DNA of 64,000 nucleotides, taken from NCBI GenBank assembly GCA_006218065.1, contig VBWE01000013.1, positions 19,570 through 83,569 of the forward strand. Direction: 5' to 3'. The first letter of the stretch is position 1. Every line of letters begins with the position of its first letter. This document shows, piece by piece, positions 36,355 to 44,867 of this stretch. The notes beneath the pieces were generated by a model. It made no database searches. It worked only from the letters and a program-made list of their open reading frames with translations, and had not been told where the DNA came from. Made by a program: the position numbers and the translations under genes. This stretch comes from Bacteroidota bacterium (GTDB taxonomy: Bacteria > Bacteroidota > Bacteroidia > Palsa-965).

Positions 36355-36644
36355 AAATCGATCACACCACGGTTGACCATGTAGCGCACCTCGCACGGCT
36401 CGAATTCGACGGCGCGGCGAAAGATCGTATCCTGAACGATATGAACAACATGATCGCATTCGTGGAAAAGCTGAACGAACTGGATACGGCTAATACCGAG
36501 CCGCTCATTTACATGACCGATGAAACGGATCACCTGCGCGAAGATGAAGTGAAACAGGAAATCACGCAGAAAGACGCATTGCTCAATGCGCCCAAACACG
36601 ACTCGGATTATTTTAAGGTGCCGAGAGTGGTGGAGAAAAAATAG
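36351..36644 (+). CDS. gatC: Aspartyl/glutamyl-tRNA amidotransferase subunit C
   Basis: 97 residues, the usual length. GatC stabilises GatA in the GatCAB complex that amidates Glu-tRNA-Gln or Asp-tRNA-Asn. The block VDHVAHLARLEFDGAAKDRILNDMNNMIAFVEKLNELDT and the C-terminal LREDEVKQE...NAPKHDSDYFKVPRVVEKK are diagnostic. It starts in the 4-base overlap with plsC. gatA and gatB are not in the window, as is normal for scattered gat genes. Confidence 0.95.
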   Translation: MKIDHTTVDHVAHLARLEFDGAAKDRILNDMNNMIAFVEKLNELDTANTEPLIYMTDETDHLREDEVKQEITQKDALLNAPKHDSDYFKVPRVVEKK

Positions 36645-36679
36645 GTACTTATTATCCTTCCGGGGAGAAAAGAGACGGA

Positions 36680-37096
36680 TTATCCCGCAAAATATTTCAC
36701 TCCCAGCCGGTAGCTGTCCAGCCCGAATCCGCCGATGCTTCCCCTGCATTTCGCCGCAATGTGCGAGATGTGCCGGAATTCTTCGCGGGCAAAAACATTG
36801 GAAATATGCACTTCGATCACCGGCGTTTTGATGGCGGCAATCGTATCACCCAGCGCAACGGATGTGTGCGTATATCCGCCGGCGTTGAAAATTATCCCGT
36901 CGTAGCTGAAGCCGCATTCCTGCAGTTTATTGATCAGCTCACCTTCCACGTTACTCTGGTAATACGTGAAATCTACCTTCGGAAATTCTTTAACCAGTTC
37001 GTCCAGGAACTCATCGAAACTCTGATCGCCGTAAACCGAAGGTTCACGCGTACCGAGCATATTGAGATTCGGGCCGTTGAGAATGAGTAATTTCAT
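36680..37096 (-). CDS. aroQ: 3-dehydroquinate dehydratase, type II
   Basis: 138 residues, type II length. It dehydrates 3-dehydroquinate to 3-dehydroshikimate in aromatic amino-acid synthesis. ILNGPNLNMLGTREPSVYG includes Arg17 and catalytic Tyr22; NAGGYTHTSVALGD and IEVHISNVFAREEFR contain the active-site His. It is convergent with gatC. The neighbouring xerD on the other side is a pairing seen in other Bacteroidota. Confidence 0.96.
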   Translation of the reverse strand: MKLLILNGPNLNMLGTREPSVYGDQSFDEFLDELVKEFPKVDFTYYQSNVEGELINKLQECGFSYDGIIFNAGGYTHTSVALGDTIAAIKTPVIEVHISNVFAREEFRHISHIAAKCRGSIGGFGLDSYRLGVKYFAG

Positions 37097-37118
37097 GCGG
37101 CGACAGTTTGTACCTTCG

Positions 37119-37126
37119 CAAAGATA
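37119..37126 (-). promoter_or_regulatory. aroQ promoter, TATCTTTG -7 box (minus strand)
   Basis: On the minus strand TATCTTTG fits TAnnTTTG and lies 22 bases before the aroQ ATG. Confidence 0.5.
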
Positions 37127-37135
37127 GACTATGAT

Positions 37136-37384
37136 CTGTTTAAAATTATGTGCCTGGAAATACGAAAGTCTTCTTTTTCAATAAGCCTTTACTCCGGTTG
37201 GCAGTTGAGCAGTTGGCAATTGGCAATTCTGACCTGTTTAAACAGGGAATATGCAGCTATTGCCGACATCCATGCAATGCAAAAACTGCCAATCGCCAAT
37301 TGCCAACTGCCTGCTGAAAGGATTACTATTCCGACATCGGCAGTCCCTGGTTTTGTAACAGCTGCGCTGAGGAATTTTAAACAG
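37136..37384. repeat. 249-bp nested palindromic element upstream of xerD
   Basis: Outer ends: CTGTTTAAAATT (37136-37147) and AATTTTAAACAG (37373-37384). Inner arms: GCAGTTGGCAATTGGCAATT (37211-37230) pairs with the stretch of GCCAATTGCCAACTGC units at about 37285-37310. A perfect palindrome CCTGTTTAAACAGG sits in the middle (37233-37246) and looks like two family ends joined. The right arm shares TATTCCGACAT and GAGGAATTTTAAACA with the element at 28536-28851. It ends 5 bases before the xerD start codon. Confidence 0.75.
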
Positions 37385-37389
37385 GTTAC

Positions 37390-38289
37390 ATGATTTGGAA
37401 GGCTGAAATCAACGGCTTTAAAACATACCTGCGCCTGGAGCGTTCGTTGTCCGCGCATTCCATCGAAGCGTACCTGCACGACATTATCAAACTCACGCAG
37501 TTTCTCGGGTTCAAAAAAATAAGTGTAACGCCTGCGGATATTACACTCGAACATTTGCGCGAATTCCTGCGCTGGGTGAATGAGCTGGGCATGACCGCCA
37601 CCACGCAGGCCCGCCTGCTTTCAGGTATAAAAGCATTTTACAAATACCTGTTGCAGGAAAACCTGATCAACCACGACCCGACCGAATTGCTTGAAGCGCC
37701 GAAAACCGGGCGCCAGTTGCCGGATGTGCTGCGTTTTGACGAAGTGGTAAAACTGCTGGAAACCATAGACCTCAGCAAACCCGAAGGCGAACGGAACAGG
37801 GCCATGCTTGAAATGCTTTATGGTTGCGGCCTGCGCGTATCCGAACTGGTGAACATCAAATTGTCGAATCTTTTTTTCAACGAAGGTTATATCCGCGTAA
37901 CGGGCAAAGGCGACAAGGAGCGGCTGATCCCGATCGGGGCAATCGCCATGAAACACGTTAATCTTTACCGGGAAAACATCCGCGTGCATGTTCCGCAGAA
38001 AAAAGGAGAAGAGGATATGCTCTTCCTCAACAGGCGCGGTTCCCGGCTTTCGCGGGTCATGATTTTCACCATCATCAAAAAACTGGCTTTCGAAGCGGGA
38101 ATTAAAAAAAACATCAGCCCGCATACCTTCCGCCATTCATTCGCCACGCACCTGGTGGAAGGCGGCGCTGATCTTCGCGCAGTCCAGGAAATGCTCGGGC
38201 ACGAGTCCATCACCACGACGGAAATCTATACGCATATCGACCGCAGTTACCTGAAAGAACAGGTGCTTCGTTTTCATCCCAGGGCATGA
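37390..38289 (+). CDS. xerD: Site-specific tyrosine recombinase XerD
   Basis: 299 residues. XerC/XerD-type enzyme that resolves chromosome dimers at dif. The N-terminal SAM-like DNA-binding domain covers about 1-90; the catalytic domain has Arg149 (GCGLRVSEL), Lys173 (TGKGDK), His245 and Arg248 (PHTFRHSFATHLVEGGADLRAVQEMLGH), His271 and the nucleophile Tyr280 (TTEIYTHI). All RKHRHY residues are present. The start codon lies 5 bases after the palindromic element, so its expression signals lie inside that element. Confidence 0.95.
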   Translation: MIWKAEINGFKTYLRLERSLSAHSIEAYLHDIIKLTQFLGFKKISVTPADITLEHLREFLRWVNELGMTATTQARLLSGIKAFYKYLLQENLINHDPTELLEAPKTGRQLPDVLRFDEVVKLLETIDLSKPEGERNRAMLEMLYGCGLRVSELVNIKLSNLFFNEGYIRVTGKGDKERLIPIGAIAMKHVNLYRENIRVHVPQKKGEEDMLFLNRRGSRLSRVMIFTIIKKLAFEAGIKKNISPHTFRHSFATHLVEGGADLRAVQEMLGHESITTTEIYTHIDRSYLKEQVLRFHPRA

Positions 38290-38317
38290 ACTCTATTTTC
38301 CTGCAGCAGAAAAAATG

Positions 38318-38385
38318 GCCGCAGATTTCGCAGATCAGCACAGATCAGCATTCATAAATCTGCGTTAATCTGCGAAATCTGCGGC
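38318..38385. repeat. 18-bp inverted repeat after xerD
   Basis: GCCGCAGATTTCGCAGAT (38318-38335) and its exact complement at 38368-38385, with GATCAGCA doubled in between. Between convergent genes, so possibly a shared terminator. The GCAGATTTCGCAGATT wording is familiar from intergenic repeats of many bacteria. Confidence 0.7.
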
Positions 38386-38415
38386 TAAATGAACTACGGC
38401 CCGGAGTATGAATCT

Positions 38416-39879
38416 TCACCTGCATTCGGAAAGCACACATCGCTCCACTGGCGCGGTTTCGTAATCCGGCAGGCTCACTTCTTTCATATAAACCAGCCTG
38501 AGCGTGATGATCCGCCGGTCCGGGTGTGCGGCATTCCATTTCTTCATCACGTAGTAACAATAGAACGGCCGCAGGTAATCGTTAAAAGTCATGAGCAGGT
38601 TTTCCGAATATTTCCGGTGCCGGTCGTTCGGGAACATCGACACGATGCTTGCCGGCTTGTTCGTATCGATAGCTGCTCCGCCGCGGTTCAGGTCGATCAG
38701 GCTGCTGTCAGGAAGAATACCTTCCAGCATATACCAGCCGTCGTCTTTGAAAACTTTCGGCGCGAACATGCCCCAGTTCTGATCGATACGCAACAGCGCG
38801 GCGGGAATTTTTGCGGGGGGATCGAGCTTGTAGGGGAAATACGGAATGTTGATGAAGTTCCAGGCAAAGCAATACAGGACAGTTGCCGACAGGAACCAGC
38901 GGATTCCGGTGCGCAGAAAAGCGGGCGGTGCTATTTCGTTTGTTTTTTGTTTTTCGCGACGCAATTTCCACGGGAAGAATCGCTTGCAGAGACGATCAAA
39001 CCTGTCCATCACTGCTGGCGGAAGTAAAGCCAGTAAGGTCACCAGCCCGATAATAAAAAACAAGCCGACGTAAATGGTAAACCCGATGCCAATGTGCAGC
39101 CCGGCCAGCAGCGCGATCCCCGCGAGCCTCCACCGTTGTCCGCGCCGGTAAACCAGCAGCATGATCCCCGCCAGCAGTTCGATTACGTACACCAGGTGCG
39201 TCAGTATTTTCAGCAAAACAGGATACGGATACAGCAGTTTCCCGGCGGGAAGCGCCACCTGGTCCATGCTCAGCGCATAGTACAAAGCGCTGCCTTCCGT
39301 TTCCCATTCGGCGGAATGTTTTTGCAGCGCCGAGAAAAAATAAACGGAAACGATCAGCAAAATATAACCTGCAGCTGCCGGGCCGGTGAAACGAAAACGT
39401 TTTCCCTTTTGCGCGCGCCCGGAAAACGCGTCGGCAGAATAGTGCCGGCCCAGCGGGAGAAACATAGCCCAGAACAGGGCATTGCGCAACAGGTCGTCGC
39501 CGCCCTGCAGGATGAACGGGTTCCTGTTGTGCAGCGAAACCAGCATCAGCCACGACAGTATAGTGAACAGCCGCGTGCGGTACCCGGCCAGCAGCAGCAG
39601 CGCGAAAACGGCAGAAAGCGAAAACAGGAACGCGATGTACATCACGTTTCCCGAAAACATGTGAAGCGAAAAATAAACCGGGTTCCAGGCGGCGAAGCGA
39701 ACCAGCGAACGCGGAACCGCGCCGTCATCCGAATAAAAAAGCCCGATATCCTGCGCGCGGATAGCCAGGTCGGCCAGCAGCACAAGCGCAATACCGATAC
39801 GGAAAAGCGACAAGGCACGGGTATCGAGTGCGATGGCTTTCCGCGCGGAGATCAGGATTTTTCTGAAAATCCGGGGCAT
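38416..39879 (-). CDS. HTTM domain membrane protein (gamma-carboxylase-like)
   Basis: 487 residues. About 7-8 membrane segments in residues 20-345; the block SLFRIGIALVLLADL, LHNRNPFILQGGDDLLRNALFWAMFLPLGRHYSAD is the HTTM signature shared with vitamin K-dependent gamma-carboxylase. The C-terminal 150 residues are soluble (NWGMFAPKVFKDDGWYMLEG). Whether it carboxylates anything is unknown; bacterial HTTM proteins mostly lack an assigned role. It stands alone on the minus strand with no operon partner. Confidence 0.86.
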   Translation of the reverse strand: MPRIFRKILISARKAIALDTRALSLFRIGIALVLLADLAIRAQDIGLFYSDDGAVPRSLVRFAAWNPVYFSLHMFSGNVMYIAFLFSLSAVFALLLLAGYRTRLFTILSWLMLVSLHNRNPFILQGGDDLLRNALFWAMFLPLGRHYSADAFSGRAQKGKRFRFTGPAAAGYILLIVSVYFFSALQKHSAEWETEGSALYYALSMDQVALPAGKLLYPYPVLLKILTHLVYVIELLAGIMLLVYRRGQRWRLAGIALLAGLHIGIGFTIYVGLFFIIGLVTLLALLPPAVMDRFDRLCKRFFPWKLRREKQKTNEIAPPAFLRTGIRWFLSATVLYCFAWNFINIPYFPYKLDPPAKIPAALLRIDQNWGMFAPKVFKDDGWYMLEGILPDSSLIDLNRGGAAIDTNKPASIVSMFPNDRHRKYSENLLMTFNDYLRPFYCYYVMKKWNAAHPDRRIITLRLVYMKEVSLPDYETAPVERCVLSECR

Positions 39880-40025
39880 AGTTCCCGTTGGATTTATAGA
39901 TGGCCGTCAGAACAGGAAAAAAACGCTCAATGCCAAACGTCCAATGAACATAGGGCAAATTCATTGTTACTTCAGTGTTGAGCGTTTGATATTGTGCGTT
40001 AAATGTTCGGAAGGAATACATACCA

Positions 40026-40057
40026 CAAAAAAAGAACCCGGGTTTTACACCGGGTTC
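40026..40057 (-). terminator. Rho-independent terminator of the Ser/Thr-rich lipoprotein gene
   Basis: On the minus strand GAACCCGG / CCCGGGTTC with a short loop is followed by TTTTTTT; it lies about 20 bases after the stop at 40077. Confidence 0.85.
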
Positions 40058-40076
40058 TCCTGGAGTTTTATTGTAC

Positions 40077-40706
40077 TCAGGGTTTTGTGATTTTTCCTGT
40101 TGCCGAAAGCGTGCCGCTGCTCGTATTGCCCAGCGTGCCACTGCAGATCGTGCAGGTGATAGTCGTGCCCGATACGTTTACGTACACCTGGCTGCCCGCC
40201 TGGCCGTACCAGGTATTTGCAGAAGAACTGGATGTTCCGAAAGTGACTTTTACGTCGGTAGCTGCGCTGGCAACCATGGCCATATTATACACGCCGCTGG
40301 TAACCGTTGCCGATCCGAATTCGAAAATGATCATCGGGTACGAAGAACCGTTCATCGCCTGCACCTGGTAATGCCCGGCTACCGAAAAACCGCTTACCGT
40401 AGTGAACGTGTAATTGTTCGAACCGAGTGTCAGCGAATTATTCGGCGGCGTGCACGGAGCCGTTGTGGAAGTGGTTGTACCGGAAGTTGTGCTGGTAGTT
40501 GACGTGGTGCTTGTGGTGGAAGTAGTACTTGTGGTGGATGTGCTGCTGGTACTCGAGGTTGAGCTTGTGCTTGATGTCGAACTCGTGCTGGAGGTCGAGC
40601 TGGTGGTTGACGTGGACGGCTGCGTATTGTCGTCTTTTTTGCTGCAGGACATGCTCATGCATGTTACAAAGCCGGCCAACAGGATCAGGGAAAGGAGTTT
40701 TTTCAT
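40077..40706 (-). CDS. Lipoprotein with a long Ser/Thr linker
   Basis: 209 residues. Signal MKKLLSLILLAGFVTCMSMSCSKKDD, lipidation at the Cys before SKKDD. Residues about 31-82 consist almost only of STS/TTS triplets, encoded by varied Ser and Thr codons (plus-strand 40461-40616), so it is a flexible stalk, likely glycosylated or wall-spanning. The remaining 120 residues are a beta-rich domain (SLTLGSNNYTFTTVSGFSVAGHYQVQAMNGSSYPMIIFEFGS) of unknown function. The terminator downstream is strong. Confidence 0.75.
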   Translation of the reverse strand: MKKLLSLILLAGFVTCMSMSCSKKDDNTQPSTSTTSSTSSTSSTSSTSSTSSTSSTSTTSTTSTTSTTSTTSTTSGTTTSTTAPCTPPNNSLTLGSNNYTFTTVSGFSVAGHYQVQAMNGSSYPMIIFEFGSATVTSGVYNMAMVASAATDVKVTFGTSSSSANTWYGQAGSQVYVNVSGTTITCTICSGTLGNTSSGTLSATGKITKP

Positions 40707-41083
40707 GGTTTTTTATGTTTATTGCGGTTAGGAAAATACCAGCCTGCATGTTTCCGCTGTGTGCTGAAATACATGAAGCGTGATGCCTTCACAGGTAAAA
40801 GTATTTTCATACCCGGCAACCGGCAAGCCGTTTTTTTTTCATTCTTTGGAGTCAGCCGCCGGGATATTTTCATAAACCCAAATCAAGCGGTAGAAAATAT
40901 TTAAGCGACAGCTTTTGTAATACTTGCTGATTTTCTGGCGCTTAGATTTGAGAATCCCGAAAGCATTAGACTTGGGCAGGCTGATTTTCGTCTAATGTGT
41001 CATTCGGGATAAACCAGCTGAAAATCAAAACCGGTTACCACAGGTTTGCTGCGATAACCGGTTTCGGTTAGTTCAGGTTCTGC
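40707..41083. other. 377-base gap between the Ser/Thr lipoprotein and bacilliredoxin
   Basis: Holds the upstream region of the lipoprotein gene and, near 40954-41010, an interrupted inverted repeat (ATCCCGAAAGCATTAGAC with GTCTAATGTGTCATTCGGGAT). The bacilliredoxin terminator lies at its right end. No ORF with coding character, no RNA gene and no clear -7 box for the lipoprotein were seen. Confidence 0.6.
41029..41063 (-). terminator. Terminator of the bacilliredoxin gene
   Basis: AACCGGTTA and TAACCGGTT (9-bp stem, 17-base loop) followed on the minus strand by TTGATTTT, 20 bases after the stop at 41084. Confidence 0.75.
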
Positions 41084-41497
41084 TCAGCAGAATTCGTCGT
41101 ACGCCATTTTCAGATGTTCGGCGATCATCGCGGCGTTACGGCCTTCGATGTGATGGCGTTCTACAAAATGCACGAGCTTACCATCCTTGAATAGTGCGAT
41201 AGCAGGTGACGACGGCGGGTAAGGCGCGAAATGCTCGCGGGCCTGGGCCACCGCATCCGAATCGAAACCGGCGAAGACCGTTGCCAGCTTCGCAGGTTTT
41301 TTTCCATCGCCGGCAAGTGAAATTTTCACGCCGGGACGTGCAGCGCCCGCAGCGCAGCCGCAAACGGAATTCACAACCATCAGGACGGTTCCGGGCTGGT
41401 TCAGTACTTCATCCACACGGGCCGGGCTGGTAATATCTTCAAAACCCGAATCGACCAGTTCGGCCTTCATGGGCATGACAAGTTGAGGAGGATACAT
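41084..41497 (-). CDS. BrxA/BrxB-type bacilliredoxin
   Basis: 137 residues, a thioredoxin-fold protein of the DUF1094 (YphP/YqiW) family. The active site is NSVCGCAAGAARPG, the CGC motif of bacilliredoxins, which remove bacillithiol from oxidised proteins. MYPPQLVMPMKAELVDSGFEDI at the N-terminus and HFVERHHIEGRNAAMIAEHL near the end are family blocks. Its presence suggests bacillithiol chemistry in this organism; synthesis genes are not in the window. An exact -7 box (minus strand, 41524-41531) precedes it. Confidence 0.92.
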   Translation of the reverse strand: MYPPQLVMPMKAELVDSGFEDITSPARVDEVLNQPGTVLMVVNSVCGCAAGAARPGVKISLAGDGKKPAKLATVFAGFDSDAVAQAREHFAPYPPSSPAIALFKDGKLVHFVERHHIEGRNAAMIAEHLKMAYDEFC

Positions 41498-41523
41498 AGT
41501 ATTTATAGTTTGGTTTTACAGTG

Positions 41524-41531
41524 CAAAGTTA
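41524..41531 (-). promoter_or_regulatory. Bacilliredoxin promoter, TAACTTTG -7 box (minus strand)
   Basis: An exact TAnnTTTG match on the minus strand, 26 bases before the start codon. Confidence 0.5.
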
Positions 41532-41540
41532 CGGCTTTTT

Positions 41541-41676
41541 AAGACCTCTCCTCTTTCCTCCCCGAAGGGGAGGATGCTGGAATACTTAAGTGACGTTCCT
41601 TTTGTTTTTAACAAAAGGAACGTCACTTATTTTGTAATGCCATCCTCCCCTTCGGGGAGGAAAGAGGTGGGGTCTT
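41541..41676. repeat. Nested palindrome between bacilliredoxin and TonB receptor
   Basis: Outer arms of 36 bases (41541-41576 and 41641-41676; core CCTCCCCGAAGGGGAGGATG) complement each other with few mismatches. Inside sits a perfect 19-bp hairpin (41588-41606 and 41610-41628, starting AAGTGACGTTCC) with a TTT loop. It lies just 3' of the TonB receptor gene and could end its transcript. Confidence 0.8.
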
Positions 41677-44034
41677 TTAAAACGTCCAGTTCGCGCTGAG
41701 TGAGGGCATTACCGGCAGCTGGTTCACACGTTTAAACGTAACGCGGTCGAAATAGAAGACGTTTTTACGGTTGTACACGTTGGTGGCCCCGGCAGAAACT
41801 TCAAGTGCGCTGAAATCCGAGAATTTCCAGGATTTTTTCACGCTGATGTCCAGGCGGTGATAATCGGGAAGCTGGTGCGAGTTGATATCCCCGTAAATAA
41901 TGCCGAGTTGCCCGTTCGCTGTAGTGTAGTTGGTATTGACATTCGTAAAAGTCAGGTTTTCATAAAATCCCGACGTCGGTGTGAAAGGGAAACCGGAACC
42001 GTAATTCCAGCGAACATCGATCTCCAGGGTGCGGGCCTTGCCCAGTTTCACGGCGCTTACCACGTTTACGTTATGCCGGCGGTCGAAATGCGGGCGGTAT
42101 TCCTGCACACCGTCCCAGCGCTTCACGTAACCCAGCGAATATACGGTCCAGAGATAAAAACGGTCGTATTCGTATTTCACCAGGAAATCGATACCGTAAG
42201 CCGAACCGGTTTCCACGATGAAGTCTTTCTTTAACGCGTCGGGCTTGTCGGAATTGGCCGGGTCGGTTTCATCGTACAGTTTGTTCCGGTTCAGGTTGGT
42301 GAGCTGTGTGAAATCTTTCAGGTAACCTTCCACGTTGATGGTCATCTTGTGCAGGTTCGCCGAATCGAGCGTGGGGTCGAATTCGATACCGAGAATATAG
42401 TGATTGGCTTTCTGCAGTTTGTGATCGATCAGTTTCACCGAACCGTCCTGCTGGGTCAGGCTGTCGGGCAGGTTGTCCGAGCCGGAAAGAATACCGTAGA
42501 ACAGGTTCACCACGTCGCGGTCCGACACGGCGCTGATCAGGTTCTGCGAATAAATACCGCCCGCGCCCTTCAGGCGGATATTCTCGGTAATGTTATACTT
42601 GAAAGCCAGGCGCGGTTCGGGCGAATGGTTGGACAGCGAAGCATAGTACATATGACGGAAACCCGGCTCGATGACCAGCTTGGTATTTTCCGAAACCCAC
42701 TTGTATCGCAGGTAAGCGGCGAATTCCGTGGTATTGTCGTTCTGCTCGATCTTGCGGCCGACCACGTTGGTGAAATTGAAGTTGGTGTGATAACCCAGTA
42801 CTTCCACGCCGTAGTTGATCACGTTCTTGCGCTGGAAATACGTGAAGTTCAGGCCGAGGTTGAATCCGTCAACCGTATCGTTCCGCGGCTGGAAATAATC
42901 TTCCTGCATGCCGATCACGTATTTCGAGTACGCGAAATTTCCTTTGATCAGCGTGGTCGATTCGCCGGGAACTACCTGGAAATTGCTTCCGAAGCCCCAG
43001 GAATACCAGTTGAGATCGGCCGATCCTTTGAAACGCGTTACTTTATCGTTGAATGAAAAACCGAAGAGGTTGAGCTTGCTTCCGTTCGGGTTGTTGAATG
43101 CGATTTTTCCGTAAAAGTCGTTGAAGTTGAACGGGATCCCGGCGGTATCTACGTAGCTGTAAAATATTTTCGAAGTCTGTTTCAGGTACGATGTTTTGGC
43201 CGAAACCACGTAGGTGATCGCCCCGTGCTTGTTCAGCGAATCGCTGCGCCGGATCGGGCCTTCGAACATGAGTTTGGAGGCAAAAGGACTAACGGTCGCT
43301 TTTCCGCCGAAACGTTTTTTATTCCCGTCGCGCGTGGTGATATCCATCACCGAAGAAATCCGCCCGCCATATTCCGAACCGAAGCCGCCGGTATAAACGT
43401 CCATGTTCTTGATAATGTCGGTATCGAAAACGGAATAAATGCCGATCGAGTGAAAAGGATTGTAAATGATCATGCCGTCAAGCAGCACTTTGTTCTGGAT
43501 CGGCGCACCGCCACGGATGTAAAGCTGTCCGCCCTGGTCTCCCGTGGTGATCACACCGGGAAGCACCTGCACGCTTTGCGCGATATCGGCCACCCCGCCT
43601 ATCGAAGGAACGATCTGCAGCTGGCGCTGGTCGAGCGTAAATTTCGAATTGTCCGTATTTTCGAGTTTGGCCTGCTTCTCGGCGGAAATTTCGACCATAC
43701 CGATCGTCTGCCCGATCTCTTCCATGTTCAGGTTCTGCGTCAGGATCTGCCCGGCTTTTACGGTAACTTCCAGGAAAGCCTGTTTGTAACCGAGGTACGA
43801 GGAAACCAAAGTGTACGTTCCCGCCGGAACTTTGGTCAGCGAATAGAATCCGTTGATATCGCTCTGTACGCCGAACTTCGTGTCTTTCAGGAAAACCTGC
43901 GCAAAAAGTACGGGCTCACCTGTTTTTTTATTGAACACGGTTCCCCGGATCGTGGCGGTTTGCTGGGCAATGCCGGGAAGGGTAAAAACTGACAGCACAA
44001 AAACGGCTACAGCACGGAAAAGGAATGCTCGCAT
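41677..44034 (-). CDS. TonB-dependent outer-membrane receptor
   Basis: 785 residues. Signal peptide (1-23). Residues about 25-110 form the carboxypeptidase-regulatory-like domain (TIRGTVFNKKTGEPVLFAQVFLKD...GYKQAFLEVTV) typical of Bacteroidota receptors. A plug domain follows (QVLPGVITTGDQGGQLYIRGG, VLLDGMIIYNPFHSIGIYSVF), then a 22-strand-type barrel ending LSANWTF, with the terminal Phe required for barrel insertion. No SusD homologue is adjacent, so it is not a classic Sus pair; the ligand could be a metal complex, vitamin or peptide. Near-consensus -7 (TAACTTTA) lies upstream. Confidence 0.9.
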   Translation of the reverse strand: MRAFLFRAVAVFVLSVFTLPGIAQQTATIRGTVFNKKTGEPVLFAQVFLKDTKFGVQSDINGFYSLTKVPAGTYTLVSSYLGYKQAFLEVTVKAGQILTQNLNMEEIGQTIGMVEISAEKQAKLENTDNSKFTLDQRQLQIVPSIGGVADIAQSVQVLPGVITTGDQGGQLYIRGGAPIQNKVLLDGMIIYNPFHSIGIYSVFDTDIIKNMDVYTGGFGSEYGGRISSVMDITTRDGNKKRFGGKATVSPFASKLMFEGPIRRSDSLNKHGAITYVVSAKTSYLKQTSKIFYSYVDTAGIPFNFNDFYGKIAFNNPNGSKLNLFGFSFNDKVTRFKGSADLNWYSWGFGSNFQVVPGESTTLIKGNFAYSKYVIGMQEDYFQPRNDTVDGFNLGLNFTYFQRKNVINYGVEVLGYHTNFNFTNVVGRKIEQNDNTTEFAAYLRYKWVSENTKLVIEPGFRHMYYASLSNHSPEPRLAFKYNITENIRLKGAGGIYSQNLISAVSDRDVVNLFYGILSGSDNLPDSLTQQDGSVKLIDHKLQKANHYILGIEFDPTLDSANLHKMTINVEGYLKDFTQLTNLNRNKLYDETDPANSDKPDALKKDFIVETGSAYGIDFLVKYEYDRFYLWTVYSLGYVKRWDGVQEYRPHFDRRHNVNVVSAVKLGKARTLEIDVRWNYGSGFPFTPTSGFYENLTFTNVNTNYTTANGQLGIIYGDINSHQLPDYHRLDISVKKSWKFSDFSALEVSAGATNVYNRKNVFYFDRVTFKRVNQLPVMPSLSANWTF

Positions 44035-44202
44035 GGACGTGGCGATTATCGATTTTTAATAAAGCGGGTAAAGTTATGATTTAATACCGGGTTTTCAGGC
44101 TGCTTTTACAACCGGAATATGGGAGGGATGTGCGGTAAAAGTACACAATTTTCACCCGTAAAAAAGGCCCGGACGGCTTTATCCGCTATAAAAATGACGT
44201 TT

Positions 44203-44607
44203 CTACACGCCCATTTCCATAATGGCGGCGAATTCGGCCGGGGTGACGGGCATAACCGAAAGGCGCGGAATACGGACGAGCGGGATCTGCGAAAGGGTCT
44301 TCACTTTTTTGATCTGCTCGAGCGACACGGGCTTTTTCAGCGATTTATACGGAGCGAGATCCACGCAAACCCAGGCGATTTCGTCCGTGGTCGGATCCTG
44401 GTAGGCTTCTTTGGCCACCCTGGCGATGCCGACGATTTCTTTGCCTTCGTTGCTGTGGTAAAAAAATACCTGGTCGCCTTTTTTCATCGCTTTCAGGTGA
44501 TTACGCGCGGCATAATTGCGAACACCGGTCCAGGCGGTTTGTTTGTCCTTTTGCAACTGTTCCCAGGAATACGCTTCAGGTTCCGATTTGACGAGCCAGT
44601 AATTCAT
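44203..44607 (-). CDS. EVE domain protein
   Basis: 134 residues from the ATG at 44607 (MNYWLVKSEPEAYSWEQL); the longer frame to 44655 adds 16 unrelated residues. The EVE domain, related to PUA and YTH folds, binds modified bases: WTGVRNYAARNHLKAMKKGDQVFFYHSNEGKEIVGIARV is its core. The complete protein is one EVE domain. Bacterial homologues are common near housekeeping genes; the modified base recognised is unknown. No restriction-modification genes are near. Confidence 0.93.
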   Translation of the reverse strand: MNYWLVKSEPEAYSWEQLQKDKQTAWTGVRNYAARNHLKAMKKGDQVFFYHSNEGKEIVGIARVAKEAYQDPTTDEIAWVCVDLAPYKSLKKPVSLEQIKKVKTLSQIPLVRIPRLSVMPVTPAEFAAIMEMGV

Positions 44608-44665
44608 AGCAGTTGGATATGATTGAGGAAACGAAATTAGTTTTTTTGCCTGCATTGGCCGGACT

Positions 44666-44776
44666 AATTTGAAAATGATTCAATTTGAAAATTCCTTGCG
44701 CGCATAGCTCCCCTGGAAAATTCTCATGGTGCGGACAGGTGCGGCAGGAATCTTCAAATTGAATCATTTTCAAATT
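44666..44776. repeat. 24-bp perfect inverted repeat in the EVE-M48 gap
   Basis: The arms at 44666-44689 and 44753-44776 (AATTTGAAAATGATTC and onward) are exact complements with a 63-base spacer. They make up the left part of the 425-base divergent gap 44608-45032; the right part holds the -7 box at 44860 and a leader of roughly 160 bases. A 96-codon frame in this gap has no coding character. Confidence 0.8.
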
Positions 44777-44859
44777 GGATCATCATTCTGCCGGTTCCTA
44801 ATAAATCCTAAAAATAACTTTACCGGGATCGCCTCATACCAGGTTCCTTACGAAAGCGT

Positions 44860-44867
44860 TATATTTG
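44860..44867 (+). promoter_or_regulatory. Possible M48 peptidase promoter, TATATTTG -7 box
   Basis: An exact TAnnTTTG match 165 bases before the peptidase ATG, implying a long 5' leader. No riboswitch fold was recognised in the leader. Confidence 0.4.
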
